Made by a program: the position numbers and the translations under genes. 64,000 bases of DNA from Paracoccaceae bacterium (GTDB lineage Bacteria > Pseudomonadota > Alphaproteobacteria > Rhodobacterales > Rhodobacteraceae), in contig JAIOYF010000002.1 in the NCBI GenBank assembly GCA_021741245.1, positions 186,001 through 250,000 of the forward strand. Reading direction: 5' to 3'. The notes under the pieces were generated by a model, which saw only the letters and a program-made list of their open reading frames with translations, was not told where the DNA came from and ran no database searches. This document shows, piece by piece, positions 45,987 through 55,345 of the stretch. Position 1 is the stretch's first letter, and each line of letters begins with the position of its first letter.

Positions 45987-47111
45987 ATGAGTTTCCAACG
46001 TGTGTTCAACCCCCGTCTGATTGTCCTTCTGGCGATAATTGCCGCTGCCTTTATCGGAAAGGGGAATGCGGCGACATCCGCATGGGTGGAGGTGACGGGC
46101 CATGCCGCCATCGCGGGCGAGGCGGATCGTGACAGCGCCCGGCGGCGGGCGCTTGCGGATGCGCTGTTCAATGCCGCTTTGGCCGGGGGGGCGGATGTCA
46201 GGGGCCATACCGCGATTTCGTCGGCTGTTGTCACATCAGATCTGACCATCGTCCGCGCGATGGGCCGGGTTCTGGAGCACACGATCGTGGCGCAAACGGA
46301 AACCGGGGGTCTCTGGGCGGTCAGCATTCGGGCGCGTGTGGGGCTTGGTAGGGACCCCTTTTGTACCTCGCCACATCGGCTGGTCGTGTCCGCCTTTGCG
46401 CCCCGGATTGAGGTCGCGCCGCGGGCCCCGGCCTGGACCGCGGCCTTGGCCCAATCCATTGCAACGGAACTGACCGAACACCTGGCGCGCCACCCCGCCA
46501 CAGAGATCGTCCGCATCACCGACCAGCAGATCCCAAAAGGGCAGCTTGGGTCAGAGGCAATGGACTATAGCGCGCTTACCAAAGGTTCCATCCGGCTGCA
46601 GCCGGGTGAACTTGGCTTTACCGTCCATCTGCGCCTTGCGCCAATCAGGGATGCGCGCGGGCCGGGCGTCGCATTGGATGCTGACATGCAGTTGCACAGC
46701 GCAAATGGCGAGGTCAGTCGGCAAACCTTTCAGCGTGAGGCGACGCTTTCAAAACCAGCGATTCTGGGGCGGCTGGCTGAACTGACGCAGCGCGACCGGA
46801 TCACCATGACCAAGGCCCTGACAAAGGGGCTAAAGGACAGCTTTACGCGGTTGCTTGACGCCAAGGCGTGCGATCCGATCACCGCCAGACTGGCCGCAGC
46901 CGAAAAGGGATCCCTGAGCGTGCCAATCGGTCGACGCCATGGTCTGAGCCGGGCCACGATTGCCTTCACGGCCGACAGGGATTCCACGACCACATTGCTG
47001 GAAATCGTGGAGCTTTCGGCAGATCGCGCCATTTTGCGCCCGCTTGATCCCGGCCTGTCAACGGCGGCCCTTGCTGGTCGCCCCGTTCGCTTTGTCGAGG
47101 CGGCATGGTAA
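45987..47111 (+). CDS. flgT: Flagellar assembly protein FlgT-like
   Basis: A 374-residue periplasmic protein. Signal peptide MSFQRVFNPRLIVLLAIIAA continues to about residue 28 (GKGNA). The FlgT N-terminal domain follows (WVEVTGHAAIAGEADRDSAR, RRALADALFNAALAGGADVR). A middle segment (residues 120-260) and a C-terminal domain (residues 285-374) complete the three-domain layout of FlgT. FlgT forms the H-ring in Vibrio, and I recall that it is needed for Fla1 rotation in R. sphaeroides. The 90-base gap after flgP and the 7-base overlap with flgA support one operon. Confidence 0.72.
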   Translation: MSFQRVFNPRLIVLLAIIAAAFIGKGNAATSAWVEVTGHAAIAGEADRDSARRRALADALFNAALAGGADVRGHTAISSAVVTSDLTIVRAMGRVLEHTIVAQTETGGLWAVSIRARVGLGRDPFCTSPHRLVVSAFAPRIEVAPRAPAWTAALAQSIATELTEHLARHPATEIVRITDQQIPKGQLGSEAMDYSALTKGSIRLQPGELGFTVHLRLAPIRDARGPGVALDADMQLHSANGEVSRQTFQREATLSKPAILGRLAELTQRDRITMTKALTKGLKDSFTRLLDAKACDPITARLAAAEKGSLSVPIGRRHGLSRATIAFTADRDSTTTLLEIVELSADRAILRPLDPGLSTAALAGRPVRFVEAAW

Positions 47112-47848
47112 GGCGTTTTCTTCTGGTCGCCCTTTTGCTGCCAACCCCACAGGTCATGTGGGCAGAGGCACCGACAGCTTCCATGATCCCGGCAGAGCAG
47201 GCGGTTGCCATTGCGACAAAGGCCTTGCGTGAGGCGGGCATCACTGGTGCAACCCCGATTGCCCCCAGCCACCCCTTGCCCGCCTGCAACGGGCCAATCC
47301 TCGCCTCCCCGCGCCAAGGGACATGGGCGACCATCGTGCTGAACTGCGACGGCCCGCAATGGACCCGCTCATTGCGGACGCGGGCCGGTTCACAGGCCCC
47401 CCTCACCGCGTCTGCCGATAGGGTCCCTGCCAAACCAAACGACACAGCCCGTCAGGCCATTGCGCTGATCCGCACACTGGGAAAGGGCGAGGTGATCGGA
47501 CCAAAAGACATTGCGTTGATACCGGTATCAGACCAGACACCGGAACAGGTTTTCTCCGCGCCCGATGACCTGATCGGCCGACGCCTGAAACAGGCCATGG
47601 CCCCCGGAAAAGTCATTTCGCCACGGCATCTTGAGCCAGATTGGATGGTCGAGAAAGACGGGCCTGTTCTTATCGTGTCGCAGGCTGGCGGCATCAGCTT
47701 AAGCGTCAAGGGACGTGCCTTGGAAAGTGCGGCCTTTGGGGAGCTGGTTTCCGTTGCCAGCCTTTCGTCAGGCAGAACGCTAAACGCTCGCGTGATCGGT
47801 CAGGATATTGTCAGTGTCGCGCTAAAACCTTTGCAAATAGCGCCGTAA
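47105..47848 (+). CDS. flgA: Flagellar P-ring assembly chaperone FlgA
   Basis: A 247-residue periplasmic protein that assists FlgI polymerisation. The signal peptide is MVRRFLLVALLLPTPQVMWA. An N-terminal domain has a pair of cysteines (LPACNGPIL, VLNCDGP), then a SAF domain (IRTLGKGEVIGPKDIALIPV), and the C-terminal FlgA segment is GPVLIVSQAGGISLSVKGRA. The size is that of gamma-type FlgA rather than the shorter alphaproteobacterial form (about 140). Its substrate FlgI for this system is not in the window; the flgI at 31337 belongs to the other block. Confidence 0.88.
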   Translation: MVRRFLLVALLLPTPQVMWAEAPTASMIPAEQAVAIATKALREAGITGATPIAPSHPLPACNGPILASPRQGTWATIVLNCDGPQWTRSLRTRAGSQAPLTASADRVPAKPNDTARQAIALIRTLGKGEVIGPKDIALIPVSDQTPEQVFSAPDDLIGRRLKQAMAPGKVISPRHLEPDWMVEKDGPVLIVSQAGGISLSVKGRALESAAFGELVSVASLSSGRTLNARVIGQDIVSVALKPLQIAP

Positions 47849-47870
47849 GTGGACTCAGCTAGGAGGTCCT

Positions 47871-48194
47871 ATGGTAGAACCTGTTTCATATTCCGCTGGA
47901 AAAGCCCGCATGCAACGCGCAGGTGGGGAGAACACGAATCCAATCGGCAGCGCGGCAAATGGTGCATCAGCCCCATCGCGCCTATCAAATGCTGCCGCCG
48001 CCGGGGCGTCTGCAGAGATGCTGTCTATCAGCGCTGCGGCAAAGGGTCTGCCATCAGAGTTGAAGGCCGGCCCCCCGATAGATATCGAATCGGTCAACCG
48101 CATCCGCGTCGCGATCAGCGAAAACCGCTATCCGATTGACCTGAAAGCCATCACGGAAAGCTTGTTCCAAAGCTTTCTTGAAATTTCCCGCTGA
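47871..48194 (+). CDS. flgM: Anti-sigma-28 factor FlgM
   Basis: A 107-residue protein that binds and inhibits FliA until it is exported through the finished hook. A disordered Ala/Ser-rich N-terminus (residues 1-60) precedes the conserved C-terminal FlgM helices: PPIDIESVNRIRVAISENRY and PIDLKAITESLFQSFLE. A strong AGGAGG precedes the ATG. The gene lies in the flgP-flgT-flgA-flgM order. Together with fliA it makes a sigma-28 checkpoint, absent from typical alpha-type flagella. Confidence 0.87.
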   Translation: MVEPVSYSAGKARMQRAGGENTNPIGSAANGASAPSRLSNAAAAGASAEMLSISAAAKGLPSELKAGPPIDIESVNRIRVAISENRYPIDLKAITESLFQSFLEISR

Positions 48195-48212
48195 ATACGA
48201 GCGAGTGCTGAA

Positions 48213-48605
48213 ATGAGCTTTGGCCTGATTGAAACTGTCTCCATCGCTGCCCTTTTGTCGGGGGTTGTGATCTTGGGTGTCGGGCTATGGCAGTGGCAGC
48301 ATGCCAGACAGTCTGCGTCCAGTAAGCCTGATGCTGCGAAGGATTTGGCAAGACTGATCCGCGAAAGTGAAGACAGGATTGCAGCACTTGCGCATATGCT
48401 TGATGCCTCGCAACGCGAGCGGATTGAAGGGATGCGGCTCGAATTTACGTCGGTCAAATCGGACATTGAATGGTTGACCGGCGAGCGCATGATCGAGCAG
48501 GCGGTTTCAATGGCACGCGATGGCATGTCAGCCGAAGATATCAGCGCCGATCTTGGATTGTCCCTTGAAGCTGCCCAGACAATCAGCGTAATCCGCAGGC
48601 ATTGA
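48213..48605 (+). CDS. Membrane-anchored DUF2802-like protein downstream of flgM
   Basis: A 130-residue protein. One N-terminal membrane helix (residues 8-27; VSIAALLSGVVILGVGLWQW) precedes a coiled-coil stretch (residues 40-85; LIRESEDRIAALAHMLDASQ). The C-terminal small helix-turn-helix-like module is IEQAVSMARDGMSAEDISAD followed by LGLSLEAAQTISVI. That layout resembles DUF2802 proteins of gamma flagellar loci. Function is unknown; the last module may bind DNA or protein at the membrane. It is followed by an intrinsic terminator, so it ends the operon. Confidence 0.72.
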   Translation: MSFGLIETVSIAALLSGVVILGVGLWQWQHARQSASSKPDAAKDLARLIRESEDRIAALAHMLDASQRERIEGMRLEFTSVKSDIEWLTGERMIEQAVSMARDGMSAEDISADLGLSLEAAQTISVIRRH

Positions 48606-48669
48606 TTTAGCCTTTGCTGAATGCGGACTGCGTGTAATGCCCGGACCGTGCTGCCCGGCACTGGCTTTG

Positions 48670-48708
48670 AAAGGCCCTCGCTGCAATGGCGGGGGTCTTT
48701 CTCTTTTC
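48670..48708 (+). terminator. Terminator of the flgP-flgM operon
   Basis: A 12-bp stem with two G-U pairs (AAAGGCCCTCGC at 48670-48681 with GCGGGGGTCTTT at 48689-48700) and a 7-base loop, followed by CTCTTTTC. Confidence 0.75.
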
Positions 48709-48751
48709 AGGACTCCGTCATTGGTTCAGGGCAGGTCACGGATGCCTTATG

Positions 48752-49417
48752 TCACCCATTCCCGGCCAATGTCTGGGCGACGTCTGCCGTCATGACGGCA
48801 CAGGCCTCTGGGGCATCAGTGCGTTGCGTGACACACCATTTGGCGAAATCAGACATGGCACGTGCTTGTGCCCCCTTTGCCTGTTTCGGGCTTAGCCCAC
48901 TGAAGGCCACGTCGCGCAAAGCTGCGGTTCCCGGATGACCAAGCGCTGCGGCCAGCGAATACCATACGTAGATTTGCAGAATATCCGGTTTGGCGGCGAG
49001 ACCCTCTTCAATCAGGGCCAGCCGCACAAAATTCGTTGCAGCCTCTGCCGGGCCGTTCGTCTGCGCCGCCTCAGCCTCGGCCATCAACGTTTCATGTACC
49101 ATCTGGCGCCGTTCTTTTGCAGCATCCGGCATCAGAAGAGCCACCAACGCCACGGCCTTTGGCACGGCGGCCAGACGGGCGCGCCACGCCCAATACAGGG
49201 CCATGTCGCCATTTTGCGGCAAACCCACGCCCTGATGATACAGCAGCGCCAGATTATACATCGCATCGCCGTCGCCGCCCTTGGCGAGCGTATCAAAAAG
49301 CGCCGCCCCGGTGCCAATATCCCCTGCCCTAAGGGCGGCAATTGCCTGCGCAAAGGAATCGGCAAGGGCAGGTCCATTCGTGGCCAAGATCGCGGCCAAT
49401 GCCACCCAAAGCCGCAT
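48752..49417 (-). CDS. Exported Sel1/TPR-like repeat protein
   Basis: A 221-residue periplasmic protein. The signal peptide is MRLWVALAAILATNGPALA. Sel1-like repeats follow: GDGDAMYNLALLYHQGVGLP with NGDMALYWAWRARLA, then ILQIYVWYSLAAALGHPGTA. Such repeats mediate protein contacts. The two C-terminal cysteines (KWCVTQ, EACAVM) may form a disulfide. Its ATG lies two bases after the stop of the gene upstream (49420-49860), forming a two-gene unit. Lying between flagellar genes, it may serve the motor or rings, but that is inference. Confidence 0.8.
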   Translation of the reverse strand: MRLWVALAAILATNGPALADSFAQAIAALRAGDIGTGAALFDTLAKGGDGDAMYNLALLYHQGVGLPQNGDMALYWAWRARLAAVPKAVALVALLMPDAAKERRQMVHETLMAEAEAAQTNGPAEAATNFVRLALIEEGLAAKPDILQIYVWYSLAAALGHPGTAALRDVAFSGLSPKQAKGAQARAMSDFAKWCVTQRTDAPEACAVMTADVAQTLAGNG

Positions 49418-49419
49418 CC

Positions 49420-49860
49420 TCAGGTCCCCGCCATCATGACAAGGTGAAGGTACAAAAGCCGCCGCCTCGGCCCGGCCAAGCGCCGCTCATAGACCACGAT
49501 CCGGGGGCGAGAGACGCCGTCGGCGACAAATTCCACGTCAATCGACTCGGGCAAGAAGACGTTGTATTCTGCCATCGTCCCGATCGGGTCTTCGGCAAAA
49601 CGCTCGCGAAAGCTGCGGTCGATCCAGATGCGCGCCAAGGCCCGCCCCAGAATATCGGGCAAAAATTGCTTGACCTGATCGGTATCGCGCAAATGCGTTT
49701 CTTGCCGCACAAGCCCAAAGCCCGCCCCTTCGGGCGGGGCATTGGACCAGCCAGACCGTCCGGCCTCGGGCAAGGGGGGCAGAACTTCAACTTCACGCGA
49801 AGGACGGCGGGGCAACAAGGAAAGAAAGGGCACAAGTGCCCGCGACATCGAAAATTTCAT
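49420..49860 (-). CDS. NHLP-leader-like protein of a flagellar locus
   Basis: A 146-residue protein. A basic N-terminus (MKFSMSRALVPFLSLLPRRP) precedes a Pro-rich linker. The C-terminal 75 residues resemble the nitrile-hydratase-alpha-like leader fold (LGRALARIWIDRSFRERFAE, DPIGTMAEYNVFLPESIDVE). NHLP modules are known as RiPP leaders, but no maturation enzyme is present here, so a structural use of the fold is more likely. ATG 49860 has GGAAGG three bases upstream; ATG 49962 would add 34 residues. Divergent from the FliL-like gene. I do not know its function. Confidence 0.6.
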   Translation of the reverse strand: MKFSMSRALVPFLSLLPRRPSREVEVLPPLPEAGRSGWSNAPPEGAGFGLVRQETHLRDTDQVKQFLPDILGRALARIWIDRSFRERFAEDPIGTMAEYNVFLPESIDVEFVADGVSRPRIVVYERRLAGPRRRLLYLHLVMMAGT

Positions 49861-50024
49861 AGCCCTTCCATCCGTTCGGAACAGGTCTTCCACGTGTAAA
49901 AACGGCAGCGTGCCAAAAACTCTTAGCCCATCCTTTTGCAGCACAAACCCACCCTTGCGCATGCTGGCCACATGGCCAAGCGTCGGGCTAAATCGACCCG
50001 TCACAAAGGAAAGGAACCAGCCGC

Positions 50025-50507
50025 GTGCCGATCTTGACCAACCCACGTTTGATGCTGCTTTCGGCCACTGTGCCGACAGTGGCCTTTGCCGTGGCACTCA
50101 GTCAGACCCTGCACCCGGCACTGCCCGACTGGGCCATTCCTAGGGTGGACGAGGTGATGTCTGCGCCCGTTATCGCGCCCTTTTACCTTGAACTCGAAAC
50201 GCCGCTGCAACTGGGGCTCATGGGTGGCCGGGTGCAACTGTCGGTCAATCTGGCATTCTCGGCCCGGCTTGGATCAATGGATCTTCTGGATCTTTCAACC
50301 CGCGTGAAAGACCGCGAACAGCGGGTTCTGGCGGCGCTTTCAAATGATCTTTTGGCCGCCACCAACGCGGATCAAGATGTGAACCGTCTGCGACAAGTGC
50401 TGCCTGCGATCTTTCGGGACACGGTCAATCAGATTCTGGCCACCGAAGCAGTTTCTACGCCCGTGGATGAGGTGCTGATCATGGAAATCTCGCTCACCGC
50501 AGGCTGA
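50025..50507 (+). CDS. Bitopic FliL-like flagellar-associated protein
   Basis: A 160-residue protein with one N-terminal membrane helix (residues 10-28; LLSATVPTVAFAVALSQ) and a periplasmic remainder. The C-terminal two thirds show FliL-like layout: a long helix LSTRVKDREQRVLAALSNDL, then LRQVLPAIFRDTVNQILATE and the closing strand VDEVLIMEISLTAG. FliL supports stators at the motor. R. sphaeroides also has another bitopic motor protein, MotF, near its Fla1 genes; I cannot decide between these. A GTG start with AAAGGAAAGG about ten bases upstream is used. Confidence 0.65.
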   Translation: MPILTNPRLMLLSATVPTVAFAVALSQTLHPALPDWAIPRVDEVMSAPVIAPFYLELETPLQLGLMGGRVQLSVNLAFSARLGSMDLLDLSTRVKDREQRVLAALSNDLLAATNADQDVNRLRQVLPAIFRDTVNQILATEAVSTPVDEVLIMEISLTAG

Positions 50508-50510
50508 CAC

Positions 50511-51581
50511 CTATGCGGAACGGCGCAACCAACGCACGCCCAACTGGGCGAGGGTGACTGCAAGAATGATCCGCGCGACGTGATGGACGGTGACATAGAT
50601 CACGCTCATCTTCAGGCTTAGCGCAATCAGGCTCATCTCGGCCAAACCACCGGGGGCAAAGGCCAGAAACACCGCCGCCACCGGCTCCCCCACAAGGGCA
50701 TGCAGGGTCAGCGCAAAGGCAAAGGCAATGGCCAGCGCAACGACGCCGTTGACCAATGCCAACACCCCGGCGCGCCGCATGAGCGACAGGTCAAGCCCCG
50801 CAAACCGGGCGCCAAGCCCTGTGCCCAGCACCACCTGCGTCATGCTGATCAACCACTGCGGCGGCACCCCTTCGACGAGTCCAGAGACATGCACCAAAGC
50901 TGACAGGGCCAGCGGCCCGGTAATGATCCCGGCCGGAATCCGCAGGGATTTGGCGATCAGCGCGCCGATGACGCCACAGGCAAGCAAGATGACCACGTCT
51001 TGAACCGACAGCGCCGCATCCGCCCCCGCCATCTTGACGCCCGAGGCGCTGCCCACGGCCTGCCCGGTCAGCGCCCAGAAGATTATCGGCACCGCAATGA
51101 TCGTCAGGATCAGGCGCAAGAACTGCAAAAGCGTCAACAGACCAACATTCGCCCCCGCCTCTTCGCCCAGTTGCACAGACTCGATCAAGCCACCGGGAAC
51201 GGCCCCGAAAAAGGCCGTCTCCCGCGACAAGCCACCGCGCAGATAGATAAAATACCCCACTGCATGCGCCACGGGGATAAACACCACCAGCGCAAGCAGG
51301 CTTGGCCCCCATTCCAAGGCCTCACGCGCGACAGCGGGGGTAAAGGCCCCGCCGATTGACACGCCGATCACGGGCACAAAAGACATGCGCAACCGCATCG
51401 GCATGTTGATCCCTTGGCCAAGCACGCGCCACCCCATCACCGCAGGCACCCCCACGGCGACCAGCGACCCCAGCAGATAGCCAAGCGGCAGATGCGCCAG
51501 ATGCGCAAGCATGCCGCCAAGTCCCCCCAGACAAAGGGTCATGGCAATCGCGAGTCCGTCCTTGGGCATCCTCAAATCCAT
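50511..51581 (-). CDS. AbrB-family (AbrB_dup) inner-membrane protein
   Basis: A 356-residue integral membrane protein of the family labelled 'AbrB/ammonia monooxygenase-like' (PF05145), which is not a DNA-binding AbrB. Two homologous halves each have about five helices: [20 protein letters not shown] (residues 18-40) with [11 protein letters not shown], and [20 protein letters not shown] near 215. [20 protein letters not shown] and [19 protein letters not shown] are the repeated signature loops. The function is unknown; transport is suspected. Its ATG overlaps the slyX stop as TGATG. It converges with the FliL-like gene. Confidence 0.87.
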   Translation of the reverse strand: MDLRMPKDGLAIAMTLCLGGLGGMLAHLAHLPLGYLLGSLVAVGVPAVMGWRVLGQGINMPMRLRMSFVPVIGVSIGGAFTPAVAREALEWGPSLLALVVFIPVAHAVGYFIYLRGGLSRETAFFGAVPGGLIESVQLGEEAGANVGLLTLLQFLRLILTIIAVPIIFWALTGQAVGSASGVKMAGADAALSVQDVVILLACGVIGALIAKSLRIPAGIITGPLALSALVHVSGLVEGVPPQWLISMTQVVLGTGLGARFAGLDLSLMRRAGVLALVNGVVALAIAFAFALTLHALVGEPVAAVFLAFAPGGLAEMSLIALSLKMSVIYVTVHHVARIILAVTLAQLGVRWLRRSA

Positions 51582-51781
51582 CACCAATGCGGCGGCGGCA
51601 CATTTGCCGAAGGGGCCTCACCCGCGGTTGCCTCACGCTCGGCTTCGCGCTCGACCAGCAGACCAACCAGACGCGACAGGCGCGCGATCTCTTTTTGTTG
51701 GGCTGCCACGATGTCAGACACCTCATCCACCGTGCGGATCAGATGCGCCATGCGTTCTTCCATCACCTCAAACTTGTCCAT
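51581..51781 (-). CDS. slyX: SlyX family protein
   Basis: A 66-residue coiled-coil protein. [38 protein letters not shown] and the C-terminal PPPHW are characteristic of SlyX. Its function is unknown. ATG 51781 has AAGG about eight bases upstream; the frame extends to 51955 but without family sequence, and into the promoter of divergent hisS. Translation is coupled to the AbrB-family gene. Confidence 0.83.
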   Translation of the reverse strand: MDKFEVMEERMAHLIRTVDEVSDIVAAQQKEIARLSRLVGLLVEREAEREATAGEAPSANVPPPHW

Positions 51782-51953
51782 TCGACGGCCTTTCATGGCG
51801 GCGCGGGGGCGCGATGCTTGTGCCATGAAAGGAAGACGGGAAAACGACGCGCAGATCACTGCCGTTTTCCAGCCCGCCAGACGGACCGCCCGCTTGCTGA
51901 TACCTCCCCCATCCGTTACAGCAAGCACGCAACAGATCGAAGGGCTTCTTGCC

Positions 51954-53471
51954 ATGTCCGATGGAAAAAAATCTGACGGAAAGATCCGCCGCCCAAGGGC
52001 CGAGACGCCAAAGGGCTTTCGCGACTATTTCGGGGCCGAGGTCACCGAACGCCGCGCCATGCTGGAGGCGATCACCGCAGTCTATCATCGCTATGGCTTT
52101 GATCCGCTTGAAACCTCGGCGGTTGAGACGGTTGAGGCTTTGGGCAAGTTCTTGCCCGATGTCGACCGCCCGAATGAGGGTGTCTTTGGGTGGCAAGATG
52201 GCGAGGATGCCGATTGGCTGGCCCTGCGCTATGACCTGACCGCCCCTTTGGCCCGCGTCGCCGCGCAATTCCGCAACGACCTGCCCAGCCCCTATCGCCG
52301 CTATGCCTTTGGCCCGGTCTGGCGCAACGAAAAGCCGGGTCCGGGGCGGTTCCGTCAGTTTTATCAATGCGATGCGGATACGGTTGGCACGGCCTCGGTC
52401 GCGGCGGATGCCGAGATTTGCGCGATGCTGTCGGATGCGCTGGAAGTCGTGGGGATTCCCCGTGGCGACTATGTGGTCAAGGTCAACAACCGCAAGGTTC
52501 TGAATGGCGTGATGGAGGTGGCAGGCGTTCTTGATCCCACCGACCCGGAGCGTTTTGCCAATGAGCGCGGCATCGTCTTGCGCGCCATCGACAAGATCGA
52601 CCGCCTCGGCCCCGAAGGCGTCCGCGCCCTGTTGGGCGAGGGCCGGAAGGACGAGTCCGGCGATTTCACAAAGGGTGCGGGATTGTCGGCAGAGCAGGCC
52701 GAGGTTGTGATGGGGTTCACGACCGCAAAGCGCGAGTCAGGGACCGCAACGATTGCCCGCCTGCGCGAGTTGGTCGGAACCTCGGTCATCGGGGCCGAAG
52801 GCGTGGAAGAGCTTGAAACCATCGCGGCGCTTTTGGATGCCCAAGGCTATGGCCCAGACCGTATCCTCATTGATCCGGGTGTCGTGCGCGGCCTTGGCTA
52901 CTATACCGGCCCGGTCTATGAGGCGGAACTCACCTTTGAAATTCTTGATGAAAAGGGACGCAAGCGGCAGTTTGGCTCGGTCGCGGGGGGTGGGCGCTAT
53001 GATGACCTCGTCAAGCGCTTTACGGGCCAGTCGGTGCCAGCCACTGGCGTTTCCATTGGCGTTGACCGCCTGCTTGCCGCGCTGCACGCCAAGGGCCGGA
53101 TCTCTGGCGATACCACTGGCCCAGTCGTCGTGACGGTGATGGACCGCGACCGGATGGCCGATTACATGGGCATGGTCGCCGATCTGCGTAACGCGGGCAT
53201 CCGTGCCGAGGTTTACTTGGGCAACCCCAAGAACTTTGGCAACCAGTTGAAATATGCCGACAAACGCCAATCCCCCATCGCCGTGATCCAAGGCGGGAAC
53301 GAGGCCGAAAAGGGCACCGTGATCCTGAAAGACCTGATCCTTGGCGCGCAGATCGCGCAAAACGCCACGCTGGAGGAATGGAAGGATCGCCCCGCTCAGG
53401 TGGAAATTCCGCGCGCAGATCTGGTGGCGGAAGTGCAAAAGATGCTGGCTCAGGACTCATTGGCCCGATGA
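51954..53471 (+). CDS. hisS: Histidine-tRNA ligase
   Basis: A 505-residue class II aminoacyl-tRNA synthetase. Motif 1 region: [20 protein letters not shown]. Motif 2: [20 protein letters not shown]. The histidine-A motif region is [20 protein letters not shown], motif 3 is [15 protein letters not shown], and the anticodon-binding domain is at residues 395-500. It has the extended form found in alphaproteobacteria. ATG 51954 is chosen by family N-terminus and AAGGG ten bases upstream; the frame extends 180 codons back into the AbrB-family gene. It is the first gene of hisS-hisZ-hisG. Confidence 0.96.
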   Translation: MSDGKKSDGKIRRPRAETPKGFRDYFGAEVTERRAMLEAITAVYHRYGFDPLETSAVETVEALGKFLPDVDRPNEGVFGWQDGEDADWLALRYDLTAPLARVAAQFRNDLPSPYRRYAFGPVWRNEKPGPGRFRQFYQCDADTVGTASVAADAEICAMLSDALEVVGIPRGDYVVKVNNRKVLNGVMEVAGVLDPTDPERFANERGIVLRAIDKIDRLGPEGVRALLGEGRKDESGDFTKGAGLSAEQAEVVMGFTTAKRESGTATIARLRELVGTSVIGAEGVEELETIAALLDAQGYGPDRILIDPGVVRGLGYYTGPVYEAELTFEILDEKGRKRQFGSVAGGGRYDDLVKRFTGQSVPATGVSIGVDRLLAALHAKGRISGDTTGPVVVTVMDRDRMADYMGMVADLRNAGIRAEVYLGNPKNFGNQLKYADKRQSPIAVIQGGNEAEKGTVILKDLILGAQIAQNATLEEWKDRPAQVEIPRADLVAEVQKMLAQDSLAR

Positions 53472-54562
53472 CCCCCAAAACTGCGATCCGGGCCGAGGCT
53501 GATGCGCTTTATGCCGCCATCGCGGCGACGGGGGCGGTCCCGGTTGAGGCCGACCTCCTCTTGCCAGCCGAAACCCTGCTGGACCTTTATGGCGAGGATA
53601 TTCGCGCCCGCGCCTATGTGACCCATGACCCGGTGCGCGGCGAAATGATGCTGCGCCCCGATTTCACGGTTCCCGTGGTGCAGGCCCATATGGCCCATGG
53701 CGCGGAACCTGCCCGCTATTGCTATATGGGTGAGGTGTTTCGCCAGCAATATCACGCGGGCCCGCGTCAAAGCGAATATGTGCAGGTGGGGTATGAGGTG
53801 TTTGACGGCAGCGATCCGTTGGCCGCCGATGCCGAGGTGTTTGCGCTGTTCTCAAAGATTCTGCAGCCGCTTGGCCTGCGGGCGGCCACCGGGGATACCG
53901 GCATCTTGCGCGCGGCGGTGATGGGCCTTGGCACGACCGAACGGCGCAAGGCGGCGCTGATGCGGCATTTGTGGCGACCAAGGCGCTTTCGTGCGCTGCT
54001 CGACCGTTTTGGCGGCCGCACCGCAATCAGCGAGGCCCGCCACAGCCTGTTGCAGATGCTGGACCGGGGCCAAGACCCTTGGGCAGGCGTTGCCCAAACC
54101 GGATTGCGGAGCCAGCAAGAGGTCAGGGAACGGATCGCCGCCCTGCAAGAAGATGCCGCCACCCCGCCGATCAGCGCAGACGAAGTGCAGCTTGTGGAAG
54201 CCGTTCTTGCCGTGGCCGACAAATGCCCGGCCGCCCTTGAAACGCTTGCGGCAATGGCGGGGCAAATGCCCGCCCTTTTGCCCGCCGTGGATCGCCTGAA
54301 GGCCCGGTTGAATGCCCTTGAAGCAAAGGGCATTGACGTGCAGGCGCTGGACTTTGAGGTCAGCTATGGGCGCACGACGATGGAATATTACGATGGGTTT
54401 GTCTTTGGCTTTTATGCCGATGCAGCCGCCGATTTGCCCGCCGTGGCCAGTGGCGGGCGCTATGATGCGCTGACGGCCGTTTTGGGCCAAGGCCGCTCGA
54501 TCCCCGCCGTGGGCGGGGTGATCCGCCCCGCATTGGTTGCCCGGCTGAAGGGGGGCTTGTGA
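53468..54562 (+). CDS. hisZ: ATP phosphoribosyltransferase regulatory subunit HisZ
   Basis: A 364-residue HisRS-like protein lacking synthetase function. It binds the short HisG and gives it activity and histidine feedback. HisRS-like motif 2 region: [21 protein letters not shown]-terminal class II part: [18 protein letters not shown], then [17 protein letters not shown] and [10 protein letters not shown]. It overlaps hisS by ATGA and hisG by TGATG. Pairing of hisZ with a short HisG is the expected two-subunit system. Confidence 0.95.
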   Translation: MTPKTAIRAEADALYAAIAATGAVPVEADLLLPAETLLDLYGEDIRARAYVTHDPVRGEMMLRPDFTVPVVQAHMAHGAEPARYCYMGEVFRQQYHAGPRQSEYVQVGYEVFDGSDPLAADAEVFALFSKILQPLGLRAATGDTGILRAAVMGLGTTERRKAALMRHLWRPRRFRALLDRFGGRTAISEARHSLLQMLDRGQDPWAGVAQTGLRSQQEVRERIAALQEDAATPPISADEVQLVEAVLAVADKCPAALETLAAMAGQMPALLPAVDRLKARLNALEAKGIDVQALDFEVSYGRTTMEYYDGFVFGFYADAAADLPAVASGGRYDALTAVLGQGRSIPAVGGVIRPALVARLKGGL

Positions 54563-55299
54563 TGCTGAAGATCGGGGTGCCGTCCAAAGGGCGGCTGATG
54601 GAGAAGACCTTTGAATGGTTCGGCGCGCGCGGGATCACCATGCGCCAATCCGGGGCCGAGCGTGAGTATGCGGGCACCGTCGAAGGCATTGACGGCATTG
54701 AACTGGTGATGCTGTCCGCAGGTGAAATCCCGCGCGAGTTGTCGGCGGGCCGGATTCACCTTGGCGTGACGGGCAGCGATTTGGTGCGCGAAAAGCTGGC
54801 TGATTGGGATCGGCACGTGCTGGAACTCTCGCCCCTTGGCTTTGGCCATGCCGATCTGATCATCGCGGTGCCAACCGGTTGGGTGGATGTGGATACGCTG
54901 GAGGATCTGGACGCGGTCGCGGCACAGTTTCGCCGCACGCATGGCCACCGATTGCGGATCGCCACCAAATATCACCGTCTGGTGCGCGAGTTTCTGACCG
55001 CGCAGGGCGTCGCCGACTATCAACTGGTCGACAGTCAGGGTGCCACCGAAGGCACGGTGAAGAACATGACCGCCGAGGCCATTGCAGACATCACCTCATC
55101 TGGGGAAACGCTGCGCGCCAACCACTTGAAGGTGCTTGCGGATTCGCTCATCCATCCATCACAGGCCGTGCTGTTCCTGTCCCGTCAGGCAGATTGGGCC
55201 ACAGCGGCGCAGGCCACGTGTCAGCAGCTTTGCAGCCGCCTTGGCATCGTGTCACCACATCTCGACGATATTGAATTCCCTACGTCAGCTGGCCTTTGA
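54562..55299 (+). CDS. hisG: ATP phosphoribosyltransferase, short form
   Basis: A 245-residue catalytic subunit for the first step of histidine synthesis (ATP plus PRPP). Signatures are IGVPSKGRLMEKTFEWFGAR, GIELVMLSAGEIPRELSAGR, HLGVTGSDLVREKL and the PRPP-binding VDSQGATEGTVKNMTAEAIA. The regulatory C-terminal domain of long HisG is absent, agreeing with hisZ next to it. ATG 54562 follows GGGGG by six bases; a GTG one codon earlier is less likely. Confidence 0.95.
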   Translation: MLKIGVPSKGRLMEKTFEWFGARGITMRQSGAEREYAGTVEGIDGIELVMLSAGEIPRELSAGRIHLGVTGSDLVREKLADWDRHVLELSPLGFGHADLIIAVPTGWVDVDTLEDLDAVAAQFRRTHGHRLRIATKYHRLVREFLTAQGVADYQLVDSQGATEGTVKNMTAEAIADITSSGETLRANHLKVLADSLIHPSQAVLFLSRQADWATAAQATCQQLCSRLGIVSPHLDDIEFPTSAGL

Positions 55300-55345
55300 A
55301 TCGCGCAGTGGATGCTGTACCTTGGCCTTGGTACAGGAGCCTGAG

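Noticed and set aside
49420-49860. A ribosomal peptide (RiPP) biosynthesis cluster
   Set aside because: Only a leader-like fold is visible; no modifying enzyme, protease or exporter occurs within the window.
51414-51953. Upstream 180 codons of the hisS frame
   Set aside because: They run antisense through the AbrB-family gene and slyX and lack any HisRS sequence; the family N-terminus begins at 51954.
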